Shown here: positions 22,360-33,265 of the stretch, piece by piece
Numbering within the stretch: the first letter of the stretch is position 1
How the letters are laid out: each line of letters begins with the position of its first letter
Origin: Neoscytalidium dimidiatum
Lineage: Eukaryota > Ascomycota > Dothideomycetes > Botryosphaeriales > Botryosphaeriaceae
NCBI GenBank assembly: GCA_037367355.1
Contig: CM074702.1
Location: 1,054,001 to 1,118,000 of the forward strand
Direction: 5' to 3'
Length of the DNA: 64,000 nt
Notes under the pieces: model-generated
What the model was told of the DNA's origin: nothing
The model's input: only the letters and a program-made list of their open reading frames with translations
Database searches by the model: none
Made by a program: the position numbers and the translations under genes

Positions 22360-24306
22360 GCCCAAGGGCCGCGCTCCACCGCGGCGCACATCCAGCTGCT
22401 CGCCCGCGCGCACTGCTCCAGCTCCAGACGGTGGCAGGTGCAGGCGGCGGCGCAGAGGGCACGATCGCCATCGATAGCAATGCGCTCTTAACGGGCGTAG
22501 GCGCAGGCGTTGCCCGGCTCCGCGCTGTCGTATCTGCGCCCGCGCGTGCAGAAGCCGCAAGCCCAGCGTGCGCCTGGCCCAGGACTGGCGGCGTATGGGC
22601 GCGCCACCACCATGAGCGCGGGCGGGCGGGTACGAGGTGACGGCGACGGTGACGGCAGCGGACAAGGCACGAGACGCTCAAGGTTGCGGCCACCTGTCGT
22701 GCCCATGCCCAGCCGCGCGAGGTGGCGAGCAGCGCCGTGCCTGAGGAGTCTCGTGCTGTGCGACTCCATGGCTCCTCAGGCACCCCGGTCAGGTTACAGG
22801 CCAGGAACCGTGGCAGACGTGCGCTGCATGCCTGCTGCCAATCAGAGTCACGTCGAGGCCCGGACCGCCCAGAAAGGAGCAGCAAATCTTGTCGCGGCCC
22901 CACTGTTGGACGAGAGCGACTCCAGCCCTCAGGCGTCCCTGGACGCGTCCACCGGTACCCCTGGATCGCGGGCTTTTGCGAGGCTGGGCCCGCGCGGGAG
23001 CATGCATGCAGCCGGGCCGAGCATTGCTTTCCATGGAGCGTGTGCTGGCCGTTGGCACTATCGCAATCCTCCTGCCCGATTGCCGGAGCGGCGCAGCGAG
23101 GGCGCAGATGGCTGCCGCTGGTGCTGCTGGGACTGGTGCTGCTGGGACTGGCGCTGCTGCTGCTGCTGCTGCTGCTGCCGCCGCTACTAGTACCGCTGCC
23201 GGCGCGCAGAGTGGCTATGCGAAGAAGCCTCTCCGCATGAGGGCCAGGGTCTGGCAGTGACGAAATGTGCGAACGCTAAGCGTCCACGGGGCCGCGAGCT
23301 GGTCCGGCCAACGGCGCGAGCAACGGTCGGCCTGGCACGCCGGCACCGGTGACTGCTGCGAGGGTATCCATCACCTGTCACTGCAGTCGTGCTCGATTCT
23401 GGCACTGCTCCGTCTCTGCAGCCCGAGCTTTCTGGACCCTCGTGCGGAGAAAAAGTCGCGATCCAATGGCACGCCGCCCTGACTCGCCCGATCTCAAGTC
23501 ACCACGAGAGGACATGCGCTGGCCGCGCATACGCAGCGAGTGACGCGCGCAGACGGCAACGCCCATCCATCAACACGTACAGTTCACCGCCAATGTGACT
23601 GCGGCCGGCAACTTCCCGTCTGATGCCAAAGATCCGCCTGCGCAGCGTTGCGGAAATATCTTTCTGCGCGGTGCGCCGGGAGGCGTTGGCTGGAACGAAG
23701 AAGCAAACCGTCTCCGGCGACGAAACTGCAATTAAACTCACCTCTCCACTGCAGCCAAGAGACGACGTTCGGCGACGCACGCGAGGGACCGTTTGGGCTG
23801 CAGTTTGTTTCTAGCCTGAACCTTGTGTACTCGGCAGCGCAGGCGTGGCCCTTGACTCTACGAAGACTGCCTCGAGCCAACAGAAGCTCAGAGGCACCCG
23901 ACCGGAGCGTGGGGCCTGCCTTGGAAAGGGAACGGAAAAACTCGTGCAGCAGGCTTACCGGTCCCCTCATCGGTACAGTGCTCGCAGCGCGGCCTGAGCA
24001 TCGATCCCTTTGCCGGCTTCGCGAACGAGTACCAGAATGTTCGGCTGTTGGCAACGGCGGATGCGCTGCAGATCGGCTTCGACGGGAATAGGTTGGCGGT
24101 CCTAGTTGGCCATGCACGTGATCTAGGACCGTTGCCCAATTCGGTCCCGTCGCCCAAGGGATTGTGTTTGTTGCTTTAGGCGAAAGGTAAACAATCGTTC
24201 GCACCGCCAATCCCCAACACGCAACCTGCCCACGCACGCGCAAAAGCGCCTTCCACAGCGCATTTCCAACTGCCACAGCGACCGAAAACATTCTCTTGCA
24301 ACTGCT
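21683..24306. other. Divergent intergenic region with CTG/GCT repeats
   Basis: 2.6 kb, GC-rich, between divergently transcribed genes (the disordered protein and NUF2), so it holds both promoters. Trinucleotide runs occur at 22329..22352 and 23155..23182 (GCT/CTG, the second decaying into GCC). Open frames here are GC-driven and Arg/Ala-rich on both strands; none carries a recognisable motif. Confidence 0.55.
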
Positions 24307-25866
24307 ATGGACTACAACCCGCGCATGAGCATGGCGCGCGGCTCCACCATGAACAACCACCGCAGCCGGCACCAGGAGGAAGACTCCTTCATGACCCTGG
24401 TACGGTGCAAACTACAATCGCATGCAATGCACCGGTGCTGATCTCATAAACAGCCTGATCGCGAAATCGCATCATGTATCAGCGATATTGGGATCAACTT
24501 CAGCGTTGCCGACCTCCAGAAGCCCAACCCGCAGCAAATCCAAAAGGTCTTCGAATGGTTCGCCGAGCTGCTCATGAACACTACCCGCGAAGTTGTTGCG
24601 CCTGCAATGAAAGCAGCCGCCGACGATATGGCTGGTGAAGACCTGGCAGACCGAATTTTCACACCAGACACACGAGACCTGATGGGCTTCTTCGTCATCA
24701 TGAGGAAACTACTGCTGGAGGTAAATCAGCATCCGGAGGATCCTCAATTCACATGTTGTTGACTTGAAATTCAGTGCGGCATCCACGATTTCACGTTTCA
24801 GGACCTCTATAAGCCTACTCGCGAGCGCCTCGTCAAGATCTTCTCGTACATTATCAACTTCATCCGGTTCCGCGAGTCGCAAACTAGTGTGATTGACGAG
24901 CACTTTAACAAGTCCGAGCGGACAAAACTGCGAATCGAGCAGCTCTACAATGAGAATCAGGACAAGGAGAACCACCTGCAGGAGCTCGAGAGAAGCCGCA
25001 AGGCAACAGAGACCCAGATGGCCGCAAAGGAGAAGAGGCAGAAGGAACTCAAACAGCGCCTGCTCGACCTCAAGATGGGCCAAGAGAAGGTGGTAGAGAA
25101 GCTGGAGATGGTCAAGGAGGAGCAGCGAAGGCTGAAGGAGCTGCTAGAAAATAAAACGGAGCAGACGATGAACGTGCGGCAAGAGGCGGCAAAGTTGAGG
25201 CCTTACACGACCCAAAGCCCTGCGGCGCTGGAAGCTTCGCTCAAGGACCTCAACGAGAACCTGGCTGCTGACAAGGCTACGATCGACGCGCTCGACCGCC
25301 GCGGCCGCGCGCTGCAGACGTCCACGGATACTTTTACGGCTGTCGCGCAGGATGTCGAGGCCTGCACGCGCCTGCTGGGAGACCTGGCGCAGGACATCAA
25401 ACAGGAACAGGAAGAGCTGGCCAAGGCGGATCGCCATCGCCAGGCGCTCAGCGAGCGCTCCAACAACGTCCGCGACGTTGAACGCCAGGAGAAACTCCTC
25501 ACAAAACAGCTCTCAAATATCACCGGGCGCACGGAGAAGCTACGCAAGAATGCCGAAGAGAAAGCTGAGGCCGCGCGCTTGCGATTGGATGAGCTTAAGA
25601 CTACGTACAAGGACCTACAAGACGAGCGAACCGAAAAGACCCGCGACGTAGATCGTAAAAAGGCTAGGATTGAGCAGACCGAGAAGAAGGTAAGAAACGC
25701 GATACTCTCAAGGAATGACGTTCGCTAAGCTATGCTTTTCTTGCAGATGGCCGATCTGAAGGAGAATATCGAGCAAGAGGTTAACACCGCTCGCGAAGAG
25801 TACATGCGTCTCGAGTCACATATCAAGCTCTACATCGACGAAATGGATCAGAGCATCGCCCATTAA
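24307..25866 (+). CDS. NUF2: Kinetochore protein Nuf2 (Ndc80 complex)
   Basis: Subunit of the Ndc80 complex that couples kinetochores to spindle microtubules. Exons 24307..24399, 24454..24720, 24775..25689 and 25747..25866 join in phase to give 464 residues, the usual size. Residues ~28-150 form the calponin-homology-like head: [20 protein letters not shown], then [19 protein letters not shown], and [19 protein letters not shown] near residue 121, all hallmark Nuf2 sequences. From about residue 165 to the end it is an almost continuous coiled coil that would pair with Ndc80/Hec1 and contact Spc24-Spc25 at its C-terminus. Splice sites are canonical (GTACGG, GTAAAT, GTAAGA donors; CAG acceptors). 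The start at 24307 gives a short basic N-terminal tail ([20 protein letters not shown]). Confidence 0.96.
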
Positions 25867-27096
25867 GTCCACTTGCCCCATTGGATGCTCCATTCTGTCC
25901 CGACAGACATGTGACATGAAAGGGACCACGACTCTTTTTTTTTTTTTTCTCGTCGATTACGCTTCAGCGATGTTGGATCCTTCTTGTGGATTTCTGGGGC
26001 AAGGTGTGAATCTCGGGCAACGGCGGGTTTGGCGTTTATTCGAGGAAAGCGATGATAGATACCATTGGTCGGCGCGGAATGATTGAACGGGACAATCTTT
26101 TCACTTCTCGTACCTTATTCACGCCACAATGCTCTTTTGTTCAAATGCGAAGAAAGCTCAAACTGCATTAAGTTGTACTCGTATACAACGCCACGAGACT
26201 CACCCCTCCGGCGGTCCCGGCGTCCGCAATGGATCCGAGCGCGCACCGCAGCTGCAGGTCCCAGCTGACGGGGTCATGGGAAGGCCGCGAGTCGAACTAC
26301 TCGAACGCGGTATGAAAGCCGTGTTCCGTGTGCCGTGGCTTGTTGGTAGGGCTACCCCCCCAATCACCTCCGCGTACTGCAAGTCATGCGCGCGCTATAG
26401 CAGAGAAGCGATATGGAAGGGCCCTGGTCGGCTTGCGCCACTACTCGCCTTCGCCCGTCTAGGCGTTCATGTTTCGAAAGGTTTGCGAGGCGTTTCACGG
26501 GAAGGCAAAGTTTGCCAGTTTCACCTGCTGGTGTTGATGATGTGCTATTACGTATCTACAGCCCCTCAGTTGAGTGGTCGTCGAGGGTAAACCAAATGTT
26601 CCGAACGGCGGTATAACGAACGGTGGGGAAGAGTATCCTCTTCTATCCGCCATGCCTCCAATTCTGTCCGGATGAGCTTGTAGCTCAAATTCTCTTTGAT
26701 CCGCCGCGCGGATGCTGTGACTGCTCCGATGCCTTCTTGAGCGCCAGGGCTAAAATAAACAAGCTGACAGGAAGCGAATGAAAAGCAGCAAGAGGGAGAA
26801 GAAAAGAATCCCACGAAGCAAAGAATAGCTGAATAACAGGACCCATTCCTCCCCCCGAGCCGCCCTTCAATTCTGATCAAAAGAAATCTCATTGCGAAAA
26901 ACCACCCACACATTCCTATCCTAGCACATTTGACCCCACCAACGCCCATGCCTAACACATTAAATCGAAATCCCGGTCGAGGTTGAACTTCTGTAGAGAT
27001 GATACCGAGTCTTTACGATGGCGTAGACCCCAAACGGCATCTCTGACGATATCAGGTATTCTTGCTCGCGTCGCATTACGTGTAATGCGTACCGGC
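25867..27096. other. Convergent intergenic region, no gene seen
   Basis: 1.2 kb between the NUF2 and Bqt4 stops, which face each other. It contains a poly-T run at 25935..25949 and otherwise nothing I can assign. Open frames here lack protein-like composition. It should hold two 3' UTRs and termination regions. Confidence 0.5.
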
Positions 27097-28544
27097 CTAC
27101 AGCAGGCTCTGGAAGAACGGAATCATCGCGCTGGTACCCTTGAGTTAGTTTGAGATCCTATGGACAACATGGGAAGGGAGAGGACAAACCCGATAGCCAA
27201 CGTCGCGCTCAATCCCATGAACGCCTTTGACCTGACCCTCTCCTTGCGCAGCTCCTCTTCCAGCACCTTTGTCTTCTTGACGGGCTGAACCTCCATGGCG
27301 TTCTCGTCTTCCTCCTCGTCAGGCGACAGCTCATCCGCCTTGCGCTTCGATGCAGTCCTGCTGCCCTCAGCCTTATTGGCCTCCTCTACCATCTTTCTCG
27401 CATTGGCAATCATCTCCTCTGGGCTCTCCGGTAGCGGCAGTTCAGGGTGGTCGGCAGGCACATCAATCTTGACGGCGGTAGTGGTGGTCTCAACATCGCC
27501 ATCCTTCGTCACCGTCTCATCCACTTCAACACGAACCTTCTCCGCGCCGGCTGCTTCGCCGTTCACAGACTCCGTCGGTTCCGATGGCGCAGGAGTAGCC
27601 TCGACCTCCTTCGACAGGGCACTCGGCGTGGACTCGCGGGCCTCCTTGGCACTCTTCCTGGTCGTGCGAGGCTTGCGGGGAGATGCGATCTTGCGGGGAG
27701 ACGACTTGCTGGGAGATGCGGAGCGCAATTCCCTGCTGCGCGTGCGCATAGAACTGGCGGCCGATGCCGGAGGGAAGAGCGAGTTCTTGTCGGGGACGAT
27801 GAACTTGGGCGGAGTAGCAATCTCGTGCGATCCCTTGTCCTTCGTGCCCTTCTCAATGGGTTCGGGGTCCAAAAGCGCCACAATCCATGCCTTCATGCCA
27901 TACTCCTCGGCGAGCGCGAGCGCTGTGCAATCCTGTCAGCCTCTTGTTTTCTCTTGCTCAGCGCAAAGCAGTACATACCATCGTCAGGCGCAATCCAAAC
28001 GTTTCCAGCCACCTCCTCATCGCCGGCGGTGGGCAGAGTCTTGTGGTGAACGCGCTCGGCTTCCTCTTCTGCAAGGGATGCCCACGGGAATGCAGCCTTG
28101 AACATGCCAGTCGCGCTGATGAAGCCGTCATTGCTGCGGCGCTGTACATTGGCGTCAGAGCGCGCTCGTCATGTCGGATATCGTGGGCGGCCTTACCATC
28201 AGGAAATATGACTCCGGATAGGTCTGGTTCTTCTGCAGACTGAAGATGCCGGATCCCTTCAGGTCCTTGGGCAGCGGGACGCGCAGGTGGGCGTAGTCGA
28301 AGAGCCCTAGGTTCTCGGCCTTGGTCGCATTGGAGACGCCGACCTGGCCCGGCTTGACGTGCAGATTGGTCTGTCCCAGACGGCGGCGCTCGATGAGAAT
28401 ATCAACTGCGGATGGGCGTTAGCGCAGCTCGGATGGAATCGCAGAGGGTGGCGCATTGCAGCGCGGGCTGCACGTACGCTGCGGGGTGTGCTCGGGCAGG
28501 ATGAGCGGGTTGCGCGCTTCGGGGAGGGAGCGTTTGGAGGCCAT
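27097..28544 (-). CDS. bqt4: Bqt4-like APSES/KilA-N protein, tail-anchored in the inner nuclear membrane
   Basis: In fission yeast Bqt4 ties telomeres to the inner nuclear membrane. Exons 28478..28544, 28197..28405, 27979..28141, 27190..27922 and 27097..27130 join in phase to give 401 residues. Residues ~20-165 form an APSES/KilA-N DNA-binding-like domain: RRRLGQTNLHVKPGQVGVSN, SYFLMRRSNDGFISATGMFK, AAFPWASLAEEE and NVWIAPDDALALAEEYGMKA. The middle is disordered and contains Ser-Pro-Arg/Lys motifs (SPSKSSPRKIASPRKPR). The end is a single hydrophobic tail (AFMGLSATLAIG, then AMIPFFQSLL), split by the last intron and followed by the stop, as expected for a tail anchor. The tiny 34-nt last exon was found by phase; without it the frame would run into unrelated residues. 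The Bqt4 assignment rests on APSES head plus tail anchor; other APSES proteins lack the tail. Confidence 0.85.
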
Positions 28545-29460
28545 GATGGAGGCGGAATGGTCGATAGAGAGATGATAGATGAGGTCACGGCTGGTGCGCA
28601 GCGGGTCGAGCTGGTGGTCTGTCCAAAGGGCGCTGACGAGCGACAACGAGGGGAGGCGGGGGCGGTCGGCGCAGGCAAGCGGCAGTGCGATTGCGGGTGA
28701 GGAATGCGGTGCGGATGGGGCTGAGGGGGAGGACGCGAACGCGAAATTGCCAGAGTTGCGCGAAGTCGCGACAGAGGGCGTGGGCGGCGAGCTTTGATGC
28801 TCCGCTGTCTGCCCGGCCAGCCGCCCCTGCTCTCCCACACCGTGACCTGCACAAAAGGGGAACGAGCCGAGCCCGCGGCCGTGCCAGCGTCGCGCCCGCC
28901 TGCGCGCGCCATTGGACGAGGGAGCGTGCGGCCTCAGAGCTCCCAGCTCCCAGCTCCCAGCTCCCAGCTCCCGGCGCCGTGCCTGTATCAACGCACTGCA
29001 GCGCTGCCCACGCCGCCGCCCACGAACTGCTGCCCGCCTCTGCGGCGCGCCCGCGACGGACAGCTGTCGGCGAACCGCTGCGGGCGCTCGACTCAGTCCT
29101 GACGCAGATCACGTGCGCGATTGCAGTGCCAATAGTGCGGTCGCAGCCCGACTGCGCGGTGCAGCGCCCCTGCGGGCAGGACAAAGAGCAGCGGGCGTCG
29201 TCTGAGGCAGCGCCCTGCCCGCAGCGCGTCTCTGGTCGGCGGGGTGGCTGCAGAATGGCACGTGATATATAGTGCCTGGGGGGCGATTCTGGACTTCGGC
29301 GGTGTAGAGCGGCCAGGGCTCGCAGCGTGGGGCAGACGGAGCAACTCAAAACAGTGCGGTCGTCGAGCTGGCGTGGTCCAACTCGCCCCCCTCAAACACC
29401 CTCTCCCTTTCCATTCTCCCTCACCCTGCAAGCACTCTCGCCTTCTGCACTGCCGCCATC
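28545..29460. other. Divergent promoter region between Bqt4 and Rho GDI
   Basis: 916 bp between two head-to-head genes, therefore containing both promoters and 5' UTRs. It includes a perfect five-copy heptamer tandem, AGCTCCC, at 28938..28972. The 29380..29460 stretch just upstream of Rho GDI is C/T-rich (ccctctccctttcc), as in many fungal core promoters and 5' UTRs. No conserved reading frame is seen. Confidence 0.6.
28938..28972 (+). repeat. (AGCTCCC)5 tandem heptamer
   Basis: Five exact copies of a 7-bp unit in the shared Bqt4/Rho GDI promoter interval. A simple repeat; whether it is a regulatory site cannot be told from the sequence. Confidence 0.9.
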
Positions 29461-32356
29461 ATGTCCAGCGCCGAGCACCACGACGACGAGCTCACCCCCG
29501 AGCAGACCGAGGGCTTCAAGGTGGGCGAGAAGAAGACGATTGACGAGTACCAGCAGCTGGGTGAGTAGAGCTCCCCCTCCCAGTCCCATCCATGTGCTTC
29601 TCCCGAGCCGCGCCGCGCCCGCTTGGCTCCAGATTTGTGCGGGCCCTCCGTCCTCACTGTCCAACGCCCGCTGGAATCTCCCGGATCCGCTACAAGGAGC
29701 AGCTTGACCTTTCTGCCCTCCCCGCAGATCGCCCACGCTGAGCCTCATCTTGGACCCTGGATCTTCTCAACTCGTCTGCGCCTCAGGCACAAGCCGCCTA
29801 CGCCTGACCTGCTCGTTTGCATCAATGGCCCGCCGCACTGCTTTTCTGCGCTGCTCCTTACTCCTGCCTTGACACGCTTCTGAACCCAATCCTCGAAATG
29901 CATTGGGCCCGAAGAGGGCGCGCGCGTCAAACTTGCCTTTTTGGTTAGCTCGCCCGCGTTGCCCATTTCGACTGCCACCGCAAACGCCCAACTTCCGCCT
30001 CCACCTGGACTTGCTGTGCGAAGGTGGCCACTGCTCCACAGTTCTGCGTTGTCCAGCTAGGCGTTCTAGTGCCGTGCTCACTGCGCACTTCGACCAGGGC
30101 CATCCAGAAGTACTATATCGCCCGGCTGACCTTCCTCCGCGAGGAGCGTGAAGAAGCACTGGCCTGGATGTGTTGTGCATATACACCATATGCATTGACA
30201 TCGACTTCACTACTTTCTTCAGTTTATCGTCGAGAGACATCCCTGTTACCATCTCATCCAGCCAAATTATATGCTGCGTGCCGTTTCCCCGGCCCCCAGC
30301 AGAAGTCCGCTTGAAGGCCGCTGTTGGCGGTAAGAGCTCTCTTCATCTTTTCCGGATGCTACTATGGGGAGCTCCTTCCGAACCAGAGCAGAGGCTGGAT
30401 GATAGCCCTGCTCCATCGCCAATGGCTTCCTCTCGAACTATCTCCGTATTTAATTCTACTTGGCAGCTCTCCAGCTTGGCTTTTCATCTATCCGCTCATT
30501 GTTACAATCGAGCCTTTCGCTACGGGCTCTCGAGCCACACTCTTACTTGAAACATCGTTCTATCCTTTACTCTCTTTCCGAAGCCCCCGATGGCCCAGAG
30601 ACCGAAGTCATTTGGAGGGTTCGATCTATTTCGTCGCGAAGCAATGTCCAAGTTCGCGGAGGATTCTGAGGCTTCAATCACGGGAAAGGAGAACTCGGCT
30701 CGTCGCAAGGGGAAAAATGTCATGCTCTCCGCGCCTTCGAAACCAACCCGACCCTCTTATTTCAAGGAGCACTTCGGCAATATAGAGGTTGATCCGAAGA
30801 CGAAAAAGGTCACCGAAATACCTGAAAGAGTTATTCCTCCGACCGAGCTTCCTCTGACAGAGGAAGAAGAGAGGGCCAAGTACGAAGGATTTCGAAATGA
30901 GTACGACGAGTACCATCGGCGCCAAAGAAAAAGGCTTCGCAAGCGACCTCCCGCCGGAGTGCTCGTGGAAAGGCCCTCCAGATCAGGCACTGAGTTAGCT
31001 CAGGCCAAAAAATCAAGTCCACGGATTCAACGCGGATCCAAGCAATCGACCCAATCCAAAAGAAAGCAGCCCCAAGGGCCACCTGCAGCTAGGTTGTTCA
31101 CAGACGAGCCTTCTGCACCCCAGCTATCGGGAATCGAATCGATTCCCATTGTAACGGCCGATCCAACGGCTCGAAGAAGCAATCAAGCGAGCCAGCCCCA
31201 AAGGAGTAGCTGGTGTCGAACCGGTATTCACGAGGTTCTCGAGCCTACTCGCGCTAGCCTCCCGGCGACCTTAGTTGATGCGTTGTCCGAGATGCAGGAG
31301 ATAATAGCCCGAGCCACACAGTCTTCAGGTATGACATTGATCGCTACCATGACGTGACAGCTCTTGTGCTACAAAGCTAGTGCTTCAAAAACTTCATTCC
31401 AGCGGATTCATCGGGGATTATCCTGCACCGGTTGTAACTTCGATAACATCGGCTAAACCCATTACTTGGTGTGCCCCTCTCGGAGGTCACTGAAGCGCGT
31501 GGAAAGTTAATCAACACCGAAACCCCCACGCTGGACTTGTTGCTGGCCAGAATTGCTTGAGGACAGTCTCGCTCGCAGCATTTGGAATGACAATGCTGCC
31601 CGCCACACTTCTGGAGCCAAGGGCGACATCTGCATAGAAGCACGGTTGGACACTATGCTGATTAGTTGCTGACGATTGCTATGTATAGACCAGAACGATG
31701 AGTCCCTCCGTAAATGGAAGGAGTCTCTGGGTATTGGTTCAGGCAACACTATCTCTGACCCCAACGACTCTCGCACAGTCATTATTCAGTCCCTTGGCCT
31801 GGAGGTGAGCCTGCAAATCTGGCTTTGATTGGCATACTATATGTACTGACTCTGCCACAAGGTTGAGGGCCGCCCCGATATTATCATCGACCTTTCCGAG
31901 CCTGGCGCTGTTGACCATCTGAAGGAGAAGCCCTTCTCGATTAAAGAGGGGGCGCAGTTCCGGATGAAGGCTACTTTCAAGGTTCAGCACCAGATTCTTT
32001 CGGGCTTGAAGTACATTCAAGTTGTCAAGAGGATGGGTATCAGCAACAAGATGCAAGAGATGATTGTAAGTTCCATAATTTCTCGGCAAGTAAGCTTCAG
32101 CAACTCACGATTTTCTAGGGCAGCTATTCTCCCAACACTACCGACAAGCCTATCTACGAGAAGAAATGTAAGCAAACTAAAGGGACGGCCTTCCCTTTAC
32201 AATGTCATACTCACTTCTACACCAGTTGAACCCGAAGTCGCTCCCTCCGGAATGATGGCTCGCGGTCACTACAACGCCGTCTCCAAATTCATTGATGACG
32301 ATAACCAGACGCATCTGAAGTTCGAATGGTCATTTGACATCAAGAAAGACTGGTAG
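29461..32356 (+). CDS. RDI1: Rho GDP-dissociation inhibitor (RhoGDI/Rdi1)
   Basis: Extracts prenylated Rho-family GTPases (Cdc42, Rho1) from membranes and keeps them soluble. Exons 29461..29560, 31689..31804, 31862..32065, 32119..32167 and 32226..32356 join in phase to give 199 residues, the family size. The exon 1/2 junction reconstructs EYQQL-DQNDESLRKWKESLG, the canonical RhoGDI N-terminal helix, so the 2128-nt first intron (29561..31688, GTGAGT...TATAG) is well supported despite being some 30 times longer than its neighbours. The immunoglobulin-like prenyl-binding domain follows (SLGLEVEGRPDIIIDLSE, FKVQHQILSGLKYIQVVKR, MLG-loop equivalent MIGSYSPNTTDKPIYEKKF) and ends with HLKFEWSFDIKKDW. 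The first intron contains a separate open frame on the same strand (see 30590). Confidence 0.95.
30590..31437 (+). CDS. Putative gene nested in the first intron of Rho GDI (unknown function)
   Basis: A same-strand open frame of 255 codons (30590..31357) lies wholly inside the Rho GDI intron. It starts MAQRPKSFGGFDLFRREAMS and has protein-like composition: a charged, helix-prone region YFKEHFGNIEVDPKTKKVTE, ELPLTEEEERAKYEGFRNEY and DEYHRRQRKRLRKRPP, then a basic Ser/Gln-rich C-terminal half. A better 3' end may be a splice 31328/31403 (GTATGA donor, TTCCAG acceptor), replacing the tail SGMTLIATMT by SADSSGIILHRL; this join is in phase and gives 257 residues ending at 31437. The basic RRQRKRLRKR cluster suggests nuclear location (inference). 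I do not recognise a family. The alternative is chance coding in a long regulatory intron. Confidence 0.55.
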
Positions 32357-33265
32357 ATCTGAGAAAAGTTGGAGAAAGTGGGGTTTAAAATGGATGAGGG
32401 CAACTGCACACTCTTTCAGCCCCTTCCTTTCTCAACCATGTCGGGTGAGCTATTTAACTGGAGTCGGTCAAAGTCTGGATGGGTGGATGGCCAAGGAGTG
32501 GTTTCACATGGCCTCTAACAGCTACTACTGGATCAGCGAGCTTATCACTACTTCTAGCAGAGAAAACTTTCATCAGGTCATTCAATGGAGGGTGGTAATA
32601 TTTTCCCCTCTCTCATAAATCTGCTTGCTCCTCCATTGCAAAGTGAACCTCCATACGAGTAGTGCATAGGCAATGTGAAATTTGGCTCCGGCCAGCCGTG
32701 ACTTATGCCAAATTGAATTACCGAACCCTACTGGCTATATAAGAAGATAGTGTGGACTCTGACACAATTACCATGCACCCAGGAACAGGACTCCTCCGAC
32801 CGAACTCATCTCCGCAGGCAGCCCTACAATCTAGCGATGCTGCTTATTGATTGCAGTATAAATTTCATGCACAACTTTTTTTGCTAAATCATTCCAGTTC
32901 GACAATCGTGCAGAGACAGCGGTACCAAACGGCGAGATACTGTTGCCCGAACAAAGTCACTAGATCCTAAATCCCTTTTGATTGATTTCTATCAGAGTAG
33001 CGTGACCACTAGCCAGAGTACACGATGATGGTACAGGCAGCCTTTTACCCTTCCCGCATGCGCACTGTTCCAATCAAACATATGGTACATTCGCTACCAG
33101 TTCGTCAAGCAGAACCGGCCATAGAAGAAACTCCAAGAAATGCCACGAAAGTCGCCGTGTCGGAAATCCCTTCCTTTTGTCTTCCCACGAAGAATTTCCC
33201 AAGAACGCCAGCCCAGAACAACGCACGTGCCGCCAATCAACTCTTTTCTCTTCCCCATCCTTCCC
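32357..33265. other. Convergent intergenic region
   Basis: 0.9 kb between the Rho GDI and RPO41 stops. It is more AT-rich than the coding flanks. Short frames such as 33025..33360 overlap the RPO41 3' end in antisense and have no independent support. It holds two 3' UTRs. Confidence 0.5.

Noticed and set aside
22155..22903. Overlapping long frames (161-245 codons) on both strands around the GCT repeat
   Set aside because: GC-rich divergent promoter DNA yields open frames on both strands; none shows conserved motifs.
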